DNA of 14,204 nt from Bacillota bacterium. Its GTDB lineage: Bacteria; Bacillota; Clostridia; Acetivibrionales; DSM-1351. The translations under genes were made by a program, and so were the position numbers. Below, piece by piece: positions 7,175 to 14,204 of the stretch (within the stretch, counting starts at the first letter, position 1; the number at the start of each line of letters is the position of its first letter). The DNA lies in assembly GCA_023416275.1 (NCBI GenBank), contig JAEZIB010000167.1, forward strand, positions 1-14,204, in the 5' to 3' direction. The notes beneath the pieces are model-generated. The model made no database searches. It was not told the DNA's origin and was given only the letters and a program-made list of their open reading frames with translations.

Positions 7175-9620
7175 TTTTATTATAAAAAAAATATATGCAA
7201 ACAACTTCAAAGGGATTCCTTTTAGAAAAATAAATGAAATTACTGACCTCATAATTTTTGAACTTGTAGGAAAAGGTCTTACAGTATTATCTGGACCAAA
7301 TGGGTATGGAAAAACAACAATGTTTGATATTGTAGAAATAATTCTTTCAAAGCAAATAACAAGATTTAAAAGTACTAAATATGGAAATGGAACTATCAAG
7401 GATAATGGATTACTTAATGATACGTCTAAGAATGGATTGATTGGTGTTGAATTTTCAAATGATGAGAAAATATTAAGTTTGCTAGCAAAGATACCAAAGA
7501 AAGGAGGGCGTGGTGAAATTGATACAGATATTGATTCAACTGAGCTATTTTTCTATCATGGTAGTTTATTAGATTTTAGTACATCAAATATTGATATGAA
7601 AAATCTAGTCAATGTAGACCTTGATAAAATTGATAATTTAAAAAGGATAAATGGTATAAGTGAAGTTATGGGATTTTCAACATTTAATTCTGCTACATTT
7701 AACTTGTTTTATTACATATCTCAAGAGGAATCAACACATTTTCTTAAAGAAAAAGAAAATGATAAGCTTTCAACATTAGATGGTCTAGTAGACATTAATA
7801 TATACTTAAAGCGAAAAGATTTATTGGATAAATTAACAACAAAATACGCAAATGGAGTTATAAAAAAACGTATAGATGAGATCAATAATAAGTTAGATAG
7901 TAAATACAACGAACTTAAGACAGAAGTTAATCAAAGTGAAAAAGTTGATTTTATAAAAGTATTTGATAATTTAGATACACCATGGAATAAAAAAAATTTA
8001 GAATCGGAAAACATTGAAACATTAATTAGCTATAAAAAAGAAGTTAGTGGCACTTTAGAATTGCTTCGTCATGAAGAAAGTATACGAAAAGTCTTATTAA
8101 ATCAAAAGATAGACAATATTCCGCTATCAGAAGATACTTTTAACGATTTTCTTATTTTAAAAGAGAATAAACTAATTCTTGAATCACTTAAAGGGATTAA
8201 GACAGAAGAATTATCAGAGGCTATAAATAAATATGAAAAGAACATAAAATTACAAAAATTAAAAGACGTTTATAACGAGCCTGAAATAGAAAATAAGTTA
8301 GAGTTTTCAGATATAAAAAAATGGAGTGAATATATTAGTCAGGAATCTATTTCTAATGAAATATTTGATAGTATGATTAATGAAATAAAAGGTATTAAGG
8401 AAAGGTTAGATTCAGGAGCAAAGATATATAATAATTTTCTTAGTAAAAGAACGACATTCATTAGTTCCTATAAAAATGCTATTAAAAACGATATCCAAAA
8501 TGAGTACATAAATGATAAGAAGTGCCCGATTTGTGGGACAGGATTTGAAGAAGATAAAAGCTTAGATTCTCAAATTGAAGAGATAACGGAATATCTTAAG
8601 AAAACAACTTCCGCAGAACAAGAAAGACTTAATGAAGCAAGAAAGCAGTTGAGAAATAGTATAGAGGTATTGTATACTGCCATAAAAGACTTAGAAATGG
8701 TTCAAGATATAAGTGATAAGGTTTATAAGAAGCTTGTAAAAATATCAGGTAAAGAAGAGGCTCAAAACAATATACTAGAACTGTTAAAAAATATTCTTAC
8801 TTTTAGTTTAGATGTTTCAGATGATATTAAATCTCTTGCTTCATTTAAAGAATATATAAAAGGAAAGAAACATATTCTCAGTGACGAATATATAAAAGCA
8901 AATGAAGAATATAATCTTGAAGAACTTTATAAAAAATATTACAAGAATGATTTTGAACAAATGTTAAAGGATGATACTCTTAAATTTAAATTAGAAAATG
9001 AAAAGAAGTTTATTAATTATCATATAAACTTAAAGAAAAATGAAAAATATAATATTGTTTTTAATGATATTAAGGACTTAATAAAACGATTGATGTTACT
9101 TAATAAGGTTAAAGAAGATCTGGATATATACAAAGGTGTAATTACCAATGGAATAAACGATTTTCGTGACAAATTGATAAAAGATATCGAAATACCACTT
9201 TATTTATATACTGGGAAAATACTCCAGAATTATCAAAGAGGATTGGGCGTTTTTATTAAAAAAACAGATAAGGGTGTAAAATTTGTACCTGATATGAAGA
9301 CAGAACACGAAATAATAAATTCTTTTAGTTCGGGTCAATTATCTGGCTTTATCATAGCCTTTATGTTGGTAATGAATAAAGTATATTCTAGCAGAGAAAA
9401 CGTAATAAGTACAATTTTAATTGATGATCCAGTTCAAACGATGGATGATATTAATATAGCTTCACTTGTTGAAGTGTTGAGAAATGAATTTGATGATAAA
9501 CAAATCATTCTATCAAGCCATGAAGTAAATAAGGCGATTTACATGATGTATAAGTTTTCAAAGTATCAATTAAATTATGAAATGAAAGATGTAAGTAAAA
9601 TGGTTAAGCAGATAAACTAA
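7167..9620 (+). CDS. Rad50/SMC-like ABC ATPase of an ABC-3C (Lamassu-type) system (LmuB-like)
   Basis: The 817-residue product has the split ATPase head of SMC/Rad50 proteins. The N-terminal Walker A is GPNGYGKTT (43-51), with a Q-loop at Gln186 (YYISQEE). The C-terminal head has signature SSGQLSG (721-727), Walker B TILIDDP (749-755), D-loop MDD (759-761) and the switch His785 (LSSHEVN). Between them lie long charged, helical coiled-coil stretches, with CPIC at 453-456 in the middle, like the Rad50 zinc hook. This implies dimerisation at the hook and clamping on DNA. The ATG overlaps the stop of the middle component. Related ATPases in Lamassu/DdmABC recognise phage or plasmid DNA structures and then activate the nuclease. 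All motifs needed for ATP hydrolysis are intact, so the gene looks functional. A housekeeping RecF/RecN role is unlikely given the operon. Confidence 0.9.
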   Translation: MDNFIIKKIYANNFKGIPFRKINEITDLIIFELVGKGLTVLSGPNGYGKTTMFDIVEIILSKQITRFKSTKYGNGTIKDNGLLNDTSKNGLIGVEFSNDEKILSLLAKIPKKGGRGEIDTDIDSTELFFYHGSLLDFSTSNIDMKNLVNVDLDKIDNLKRINGISEVMGFSTFNSATFNLFYYISQEESTHFLKEKENDKLSTLDGLVDINIYLKRKDLLDKLTTKYANGVIKKRIDEINNKLDSKYNELKTEVNQSEKVDFIKVFDNLDTPWNKKNLESENIETLISYKKEVSGTLELLRHEESIRKVLLNQKIDNIPLSEDTFNDFLILKENKLILESLKGIKTEELSEAINKYEKNIKLQKLKDVYNEPEIENKLEFSDIKKWSEYISQESISNEIFDSMINEIKGIKERLDSGAKIYNNFLSKRTTFISSYKNAIKNDIQNEYINDKKCPICGTGFEEDKSLDSQIEEITEYLKKTTSAEQERLNEARKQLRNSIEVLYTAIKDLEMVQDISDKVYKKLVKISGKEEAQNNILELLKNILTFSLDVSDDIKSLASFKEYIKGKKHILSDEYIKANEEYNLEELYKKYYKNDFEQMLKDDTLKFKLENEKKFINYHINLKKNEKYNIVFNDIKDLIKRLMLLNKVKEDLDIYKGVITNGINDFRDKLIKDIEIPLYLYTGKILQNYQRGLGVFIKKTDKGVKFVPDMKTEHEIINSFSSGQLSGFIIAFMLVMNKVYSSRENVISTILIDDPVQTMDDINIASLVEVLRNEFDDKQIILSSHEVNKAIYMMYKFSKYQLNYEMKDVSKMVKQIN

Positions 9621-10016
9621 GATAACAGGGGATTAAGTTTAAGAATTCAAAAATTCACTTGTTGCTTATGAGTAAACCCTATAATAAGTAAATTAATCTA
9701 TCAATAGGGTCATTATTTGACTTATTTGCTAATAATAGATAGTTGAGAACAAATAACAATTATACTGTTCAGTAGCTTATAAAGTTCAGAGAAGCTTCCT
9801 AATAATCTGCTAAAACTTAACATGGATTGCTTTACATTGAGAAGTGAGCATGATAGATTGGCCCTATTGGCAATTTTTTATGCTCACAAATCCTCAATGT
9901 CAATCAAACTATGTCTTGAAAATAGGAAGACTAACTATGCATTTTTTTATTGCTGAACACAATAGACAACATATTCCAAGCTTAATAACAATTAAGCCAT
10001 ATATTGGGAGGGAATA
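9621..10016. other. 396-base gene-free spacer with several dyads
   Basis: No credible protein gene is present. Besides the long hairpin at 9834-9900, there are ACCCTAT/ATAGGGT (9676-9682/9704-9710) and AATAAGT/ACTTATT (9683-9689/9720-9726), whose pairings interleave. There is also GCTTAA/TTAAGC (9980-9985/9992-9997) just before the ribosome site GGGAGGG of the next gene. No clear sigma-A promoter pair for the downstream gene was found. Confidence 0.5.
9834..9900. repeat. Long imperfect hairpin (two perfect 8-bp arms plus an inner stem)
   Basis: ACATTGAG (9834-9841) pairs with CTCAATGT (9893-9900), and GTGAGCAT (9844-9851) pairs with ATGCTCAC (9880-9887). A short internal loop of 2 versus 5 bases separates the two stems. 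Inside, ATTG-CC and GG-CAAT form a small stem with one bulged base, followed by a run of T. The inner stem plus T-run could be a weak plus-strand terminator for the ABC-3C operon. The outer arms are not explained by that and could mark a structured RNA or the relic of a small mobile element. Confidence 0.6.
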
Positions 10017-11171
10017 ATGGATAATGCAGAAGATATTAAAAAGATGCTTATAGATAGAGATGGAGATAAGTGCCAAATATGTGGTATATCATTATCTGAT
10101 TATAATAGTGCTATTGATCGTATTTTTCCACGGGCATTAGGTGGTACCTCTGGTTTTGATAATCTGAGATTACTTTGTAAAGATTGCAACAATAAATCTG
10201 CTTATTCAGTTTTTAACGCATATGAATTTGAAAAATATGCATACGATATAATTAGAAAAAACAAAGATTTTCGTAACGTGGAATTAGAAGTTGCACTTGG
10301 AAAAGATAAAAGATATATTGTAGATATTGTAGCTGAGAGAAAAAGAAAAGATAAATGGGAAAGTATTATAATTGAAATAAAATATACAACATCTTTTACT
10401 ATGGATAGAGTTAATACAGTAATTGGGAGATTTAAAGAAATAGATGAGATTATTAAGGATGCAAAATTTGTACTACTCTTTCCAGGAAAACTAACTGAAA
10501 AGGCAAACTTTTTATTAACAAAAAATAATATAGAGGTTTGGGATGTTGAATACTTATCATCAAAGTTTATAGATGAAATTATGCAAACTAAGCATCCTAT
10601 GTTTCAATCATTACTAACTCATAATATACGCGCTTCAAATAAGTCTGCGGAGCAAATCCTAATTGATAAATTAAAGGCGTGCAAACCAGGTAAAGACAAT
10701 TGGAGTCAATATCAGAAACTAGTCGGAGAGATTTTGACTTTGTTATTTTGCCCACCGTTATTGGCACCATTAACAGAAAAAGCAGATGCTTTAAAAGTAA
10801 ATAGAAGAGATTTTATTCTACCTAATTATTGTGAGACTGGTTTCTGGGCATTCCTACGATCGAGATATTGTGCTGATTATATTGTTGTAGATGCAAAAAA
10901 TTATAGTCAACGAGTAACCAAAAAGGAAGTTCTACAAATTGCAAATTATTTAAAGTATCACGGTACAGGTTTATTTGGAATGATAGTATCAAGAAATGGT
11001 ATTAGTCAGAGTGCTCTATATACTTTGAGAGAAGTGTGGGCAATTGAAAAAAAGTTGATTATAGTATTACAGGACAACGATGTAGAACAAATGCTATTAG
11101 AAAAAAATTCGGGAAGAGAACCTGAAAGTGTAATTAGACAAAAAATTGAGGATTTTAGGCTCCTATTATAG
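10017..11171 (+). CDS. Probable defence nuclease: HNH-type module plus two PD-(D/E)xK-like regions
   Basis: The 384-residue product starts with an HNH-like zinc module: Cys19-x2-Cys22, then IDRIFPRALGG (33-43), DNLRLLC and Cys54-x2-Cys57-Asn-Asn-Lys. The family normally has Asp-His at 34-35; here position 35 is Arg (codon CGT), so the general base is missing. A second segment has RYIVDIVAE with Asp103, then IIIEIKYTT with Glu120-Ile-Lys122. A third segment has NRRDFILPN (Asp265), YIVVDAKNYSQRV (Asp292-Ala-Lys294) and a following helix KKEVLQIANYL, as in restriction-type PD-(D/E)xK folds. Ribosome site GGGAGGG lies 4 bases before the ATG. It sits 396 bases after the ABC-3C operon, probably as an independent transcription unit. 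A restriction or phage-defence role is likely. Target and active domain are unknown, and the two PD-(D/E)xK assignments are by eye. Confidence 0.75.
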   Translation: MDNAEDIKKMLIDRDGDKCQICGISLSDYNSAIDRIFPRALGGTSGFDNLRLLCKDCNNKSAYSVFNAYEFEKYAYDIIRKNKDFRNVELEVALGKDKRYIVDIVAERKRKDKWESIIIEIKYTTSFTMDRVNTVIGRFKEIDEIIKDAKFVLLFPGKLTEKANFLLTKNNIEVWDVEYLSSKFIDEIMQTKHPMFQSLLTHNIRASNKSAEQILIDKLKACKPGKDNWSQYQKLVGEILTLLFCPPLLAPLTEKADALKVNRRDFILPNYCETGFWAFLRSRYCADYIVVDAKNYSQRVTKKEVLQIANYLKYHGTGLFGMIVSRNGISQSALYTLREVWAIEKKLIIVLQDNDVEQMLLEKNSGREPESVIRQKIEDFRLLL

Positions 11172-11279
11172 TTGAGAATTTTGGCAAAGAAAACACAACT
11201 GCAATTCTTATTCTATTTCATAATTGAGAAAGGGATAGTGTATACATCTAAATAACAATGCTTTATATAGGGGAAAATC

Positions 11280-11299
11280 TGTAAAAAATATTTTTTACA
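11280..11299. promoter_or_regulatory. Perfect 20-bp AT-rich palindrome upstream of the GNAT gene
   Basis: The sequence TGTAAAAAAT followed by ATTTTTTACA is a perfect palindrome, 19 bases before the GNAT start codon and just ahead of its ribosome site (CGAGG). It could be a repressor operator or a hairpin affecting translation. Its half-site spacing does not fit the GlnR/TnrA consensus (TGTNA-N7-TNACA) or the Rex consensus. Confidence 0.4.
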
Positions 11300-11318
11300 A
11301 TAATAACGAGGCTACAAA

Positions 11319-11786
11319 ATGAGTGTATATATAGAGAAAGCTAATTTAAAAGATGCAGCCAAGCTTTATGAAATTCAGAAATCGGCATTTAAGAGGTTGT
11401 ATAATTTTTATAATGATGAAGAAAGTCCATATCTTAGAGATATTGATGAAATACTAAATTGGCTGGCTGCGGATGGTATTCATTATTGGAAAATACATTT
11501 CAACGGTGTTTTGTGTGGGGGAATTGCATATATTAACCGTTCTCAAGGTGAATATTATCTTGCTAGGTTGTATATTGCTCCAAGCTTTCAAAGTAAAGGT
11601 GTTGCAAAACAGGCTATATTATTGTGCGAAAAAGAATTAAAGGCTGCCAGCAGATTTACACTTGATTTTCCAATTGACCAAATTGCCAACAAAGCCTGCT
11701 ATGAGGGTGTTGGCTATATTGATACAGGCAAAAGAGAAAAAATAAATGATAAACTTACGCTTGCTATTTATGAAAAGAACACTTGA
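11319..11786 (+). CDS. GNAT-family N-acetyltransferase
   Basis: The 155-residue product transfers an acetyl group from acetyl-CoA to an amine; the substrate cannot be told from sequence. The core shows YYLARLYIAPSFQSKGVAKQAI (79-100), with the acetyl-CoA pyrophosphate-binding Q-x-x-G-x-A at 91-96. The C-terminal NKACYEGVGY (124-133) carries the conserved Asn and Tyr of the second motif. Length is usual for a single-domain GNAT. The ribosome site ACGAGG lies 7 bases before the ATG. Spacing to both neighbours is about 150 bases, so it is probably monocistronic, perhaps controlled through the palindrome at 11280-11299. Confidence 0.92.
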   Translation: MSVYIEKANLKDAAKLYEIQKSAFKRLYNFYNDEESPYLRDIDEILNWLAADGIHYWKIHFNGVLCGGIAYINRSQGEYYLARLYIAPSFQSKGVAKQAILLCEKELKAASRFTLDFPIDQIANKACYEGVGYIDTGKREKINDKLTLAIYEKNT

Positions 11787-11958
11787 TTTTCCTATTTAGA
11801 TTATAGATAACATCGGATATTCAGCCCGATAGTAATTGACTTTGTAAGCAAGTGTTCACGATACAGAATATTATCGAATGAGTGAAAGTTGACTAAAGAA
11901 CATGTTTTAGAAGATTAGAAGGTATATTCTTATATAAATTATAAAGTGGGTGACTAAT

Positions 11959-13500
11959 GTGGCAAGGCTTATTAAATTTGAGGTTGTGGAGTTGCCAAAA
12001 ATATATCTAGTAGGTAAAGAAGTAAAGTATACCATAGAAGTACATAAAAAAGGTGATAACCGCATCTCAGCCTTTTGGGATAAATGTCTTGCTGATGGAA
12101 CTTTTTCTGCTCTCGAAAAGCAGCAGGAATATGTTTACCAGCCTGCGTATGTGGGCACTTGTATCTACTCGGATATGGGATACGGCAATTTTTCGTATAT
12201 TTGTGGAATGCTTTTTAAACAAGGCGTAACGGTGCCAGAGGGGTATGTTGTTCATGAAATTGGCGAAGAAAAGATTGGTGTGTGCTGGATAAAGGGCAAG
12301 GATGCTGCCGATGTTTGCAGCAACGCACATGAAATAACCATGCAGGCAATAAAGAATAATGGACTTTGTCCCAATCAGATGAAATGGTCAATGCAGCTGT
12401 TCACAAACCCACGTTTCACAATACCTGATGCAAACGGAGAGGTTATTTTGGATTATTATATACCATTAGCCCAGTCATTTGATAGTCTTGGAAAGAGAGT
12501 CATCTATCCTTATTTAGCAACTTATCCTATTTTTAAACCAGTTAAGGATTGTAATGCCAGCGAGAATTCACAAAAGCAAATGTATGATTTTATATATGAA
12601 AGTATTAAAACCATTTATTCAGATTTATCAATTATTAATATTCAATATGAACCAGACGATTGCTATGAGTATTGGCAAGCGAATAGTACCAAACCTAAAT
12701 TGATTGCAAAAATGCAGAAAATCAAAAAGGAGTTCTTTGCTGTTTATGAATACTTCATTAAAATGGGCTTGGCAGGTGAAGTCACACAAAATGGCTTATT
12801 CATTCGCAAAGGCAATCTAAGAATAACACAAAAAAACAAAGATAAGCTTTTGGCTTTCGGATTTGTTTGCGAAGATAAAGAAGATGGCTGTTATTTTATG
12901 AATAACAAATACAAGGAAATGTTTCCTGCATGGAAATTGCATTGCTGCATATCCAAAGACAGCAAAATTAGTTCACATGACGTGATGGATTTTCTGCATG
13001 GACGTTTTATGGATAAAAAATATTCGGCAGCTGAGATTTTCAGCGGGATGGACAATCCAGCACTTATCTCCGAACTCGAGCAATACTTTATGGAGAAGGA
13101 ATACATCTGCAAAAATAGCGAGTTAGAAGTTGGATATGAAAAAGAATACCCGAATAAACAAAAGACGTATATGAAAATTTCATATGACTTCCGAAAGGTA
13201 AACCCGATGGTGTTTGAATTCAAAGTTCCTTGTTTTAGTAAAGTACTAAAATTTTATAATCAGATGGACGCTGAATTAAAAGCGATGGTCTTTAATAGAA
13301 CTAAAATATGTGACGGATGCGGTTATTGCAATCAAACCGATAAAACTGGTAAGCGTCCGCGGCTTACTCTGCTTCTAGAGTTAAATGGTGAGACAAAGCC
13401 AAAATGTCCATTGTTTCCATATTTTGTTTGGGAGGATGTAGACAATGAAATGGTATCAAAGGTGAAAAAACTATTTGAATTTGCAGAAAGAGTATTATGA
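11959..13500 (+). CDS. GyrI-like/AraC effector-binding domain protein with long Cys-containing C-terminal region
   Basis: Residues about 2-170 are a GyrI-like (AraC/Rob effector-binding) domain: LIKFEVVELPKIYLVGKEV, then ISAFWDKCLADG, a Y...MGYGNFSYICGM stretch, and the closing strand GEVILDYYIPL with the conserved Glu. Such domains bind small amphipathic molecules. No DNA-binding domain precedes it, so it is not a complete AraC regulator. The remaining 340 residues are a region I do not recognise by name. It ends with ICDGCGYCNQTDKTGKRP (Cys451, 454, 457) and KPKCPLFPYF (Cys483), a probable metal site; I recall similar tails in other clostridial proteins. The GTG at 11959 is preferred because GGTGA (11949-11953) sits just ahead of it, whereas GTG 11950 has no ribosome site. 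The next gene follows after 47 bases and may be co-transcribed. Confidence 0.8.
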   Translation: MARLIKFEVVELPKIYLVGKEVKYTIEVHKKGDNRISAFWDKCLADGTFSALEKQQEYVYQPAYVGTCIYSDMGYGNFSYICGMLFKQGVTVPEGYVVHEIGEEKIGVCWIKGKDAADVCSNAHEITMQAIKNNGLCPNQMKWSMQLFTNPRFTIPDANGEVILDYYIPLAQSFDSLGKRVIYPYLATYPIFKPVKDCNASENSQKQMYDFIYESIKTIYSDLSIINIQYEPDDCYEYWQANSTKPKLIAKMQKIKKEFFAVYEYFIKMGLAGEVTQNGLFIRKGNLRITQKNKDKLLAFGFVCEDKEDGCYFMNNKYKEMFPAWKLHCCISKDSKISSHDVMDFLHGRFMDKKYSAAEIFSGMDNPALISELEQYFMEKEYICKNSELEVGYEKEYPNKQKTYMKISYDFRKVNPMVFEFKVPCFSKVLKFYNQMDAELKAMVFNRTKICDGCGYCNQTDKTGKRPRLTLLLELNGETKPKCPLFPYFVWEDVDNEMVSKVKKLFEFAERVL

Positions 13501-13547
13501 GTGAGCGAGGTTGAAAAAACTAAAAAACACATATTTAGGGGGTAAGA

Positions 13548-14204
13548 ATGTATATACTTACAGGTTTAATAATTTTTCTTTTGCTTAGTACAATACTAAA
13601 TAATATAATGGTAAAAGTTGAGGCTAAAAGGTACAGGCAACCGGGAAAACTCATAGAAATAGATGGGCATAAGATGCATATAACAGGAAATGGCACAGGT
13701 CAACCGACTGTGGTTATGACTTGTGCCAGTGGCTCAACTTTTGGTTATGCAGATTATTATTTTATAAATTCGAAAGTATCAGATTTCACGAGGACATGCA
13801 TATATGAAAGACCTGGAATTGGCTGGAGTGAGCATGCTTCAACGCCTAGGGACACAGAACAGATAGTTTCTGACCTTCATACGTTGTTGCATAAGGCAGG
13901 AGAAAAGCCTCCATATATATTGGTTGGTCATTCGCTAGGTACGATGGAAATGCTTCTGTATGCACATAATTATCCTGATGAAGTTGCAGGAATGGTTTTA
14001 ATTGATGGGGCAAGCCCTTATCTTTATATTCATAACCCAAAGTTTGCAACTTATAGATGTATAGTGTATTTTTTGAGATTTTTGAGATTTTTGAGATATA
14101 CGGGAATTATACGTATATTGAGCGAATTGAAATTAATGCCTTATGTTAACTATAGAATTAAGCATTTGCCTAAAGATATAGGAAAACTAGATAAAGCAAT
14201 GCTA
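13548..14204 (+). CDS. Alpha/beta hydrolase with N-terminal membrane segment (3' end outside window)
   Basis: The first 219 codons are present and the frame is open to the right edge. AGGGGG lies 5 bases before the ATG. Residues 2-20 form one hydrophobic helix followed by KVEAKRYR, so the enzyme is probably anchored with the catalytic domain outside. The hydrolase core follows: KLIEIDGHKMHITGNG (34-49), PTVVMTCASGS (53-63, oxyanion region), YERPGIGWS (86-94) and the nucleophile elbow VGHSLG with Ser129. The catalytic Asp region and the His should lie near or beyond the edge. Residues 174-183 contain FLR repeated three times, from a 9-bp tandem repeat. The substrate is unknown; esterase or peptidase-type activity fits the family. 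Confidence 0.88.
   Translation, partial: MYILTGLIIFLLLSTILNNIMVKVEAKRYRQPGKLIEIDGHKMHITGNGTGQPTVVMTCASGSTFGYADYYFINSKVSDFTRTCIYERPGIGWSEHASTPRDTEQIVSDLHTLLHKAGEKPPYILVGHSLGTMEMLLYAHNYPDEVAGMVLIDGASPYLYIHNPKFATYRCIVYFLRFLRFLRYTGIIRILSELKLMPYVNYRIKHLPKDIGKLDKAML
14070..14096 (+). repeat. 9-bp tandem repeat, three copies, inside the hydrolase gene
   Basis: TTTTTGAGA occurs three times head to tail, encoding Phe-Leu-Arg three times. The unit is a multiple of three, so gain or loss of a copy keeps the reading frame. It falls in the cap/lid region expected after the nucleophile elbow. Confidence 0.8.

Noticed and set aside
11812..11880. Small dyads ATCGG/CCGAT and CGATA/TATCG between the GNAT and GyrI-like genes as terminators
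   Set aside because: 5-bp stems without following T-runs; not enough for a terminator call.
11895..11909. GAACATGT followed by TTTT, resembling a LexA box upstream of the GyrI-like gene
   Set aside because: The second half-site differs from GTTC at two of four positions; no real palindrome.
13501..13545. 14-codon GTG ORF directly after the GyrI-like stop
   Set aside because: No ribosome site of its own, and it ends in the ribosome site of the hydrolase gene.

Overview
The window is AT-rich, low-GC DNA with strong AGGAGG-type ribosome sites, TTG/GTG starts alongside ATG, and GAAC-N4-GTTC LexA (DinR-type) boxes. That combination points to a Gram-positive Firmicute, most likely one of the Clostridia. 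The genus assignment is inference only. No rRNA, tRNA, CRISPR array or complete insertion sequence is visible.

Left part (1-4170), DNA repair and DNA handling. A DprA/Smf-like protein enters from the left edge on the plus strand. It has a Rossmann DprA core, a linker made of 12-residue repeats, and a C-terminal winged helix. Three minus-strand genes follow, read from right to left: dinB (Y-family DNA polymerase IV), a 77-residue protein of a small family I associate with dinB loci, and an SRAP/YedK-type abasic-site shield protein. The dinB promoter carries two perfect LexA boxes, one inside the -35/-10 spacer, so SOS control is read directly from the sequence. A 377-base gap between dinB and the small gene holds several nested inverted repeats and a strong ribosome site in front of a 4-codon mini-ORF.

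Centre (4459-9620), a likely anti-phage or anti-plasmid system. A small DUF7662-like gene precedes three overlapping genes with their own candidate promoter. These encode (i) an effector with an N-terminal Cap4/DUF4297-like PD-(D/E)xK nuclease and an unusual cysteine cluster, (ii) a middle component, and (iii) a Rad50/SMC-like ABC ATPase with a CPIC zinc-hook motif. The order and domains match ABC-three-component (ABC-3C) systems of the Lamassu type. In the working model, the ATPase and middle protein sense aberrant DNA and release or activate the nuclease.

A gene-free 396-base spacer (9621-10016) contains a long imperfect hairpin. It is followed by a 384-residue protein that joins an HNH-type zinc module, whose catalytic His is replaced by Arg, to two PD-(D/E)xK-like segments. 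This is another probable defence or restriction nuclease.

Right part (11319-14204), ordinary accessory genes on the plus strand: a GNAT acetyltransferase, a GyrI/AraC effector-binding-domain protein with a long Cys-containing C-terminal half, and an alpha/beta hydrolase with an N-terminal membrane segment that runs off the right edge. The ABC-3C genes look more AT-rich than dinB or the GyrI-like gene, which would fit horizontal acquisition, but composition was judged by eye only.
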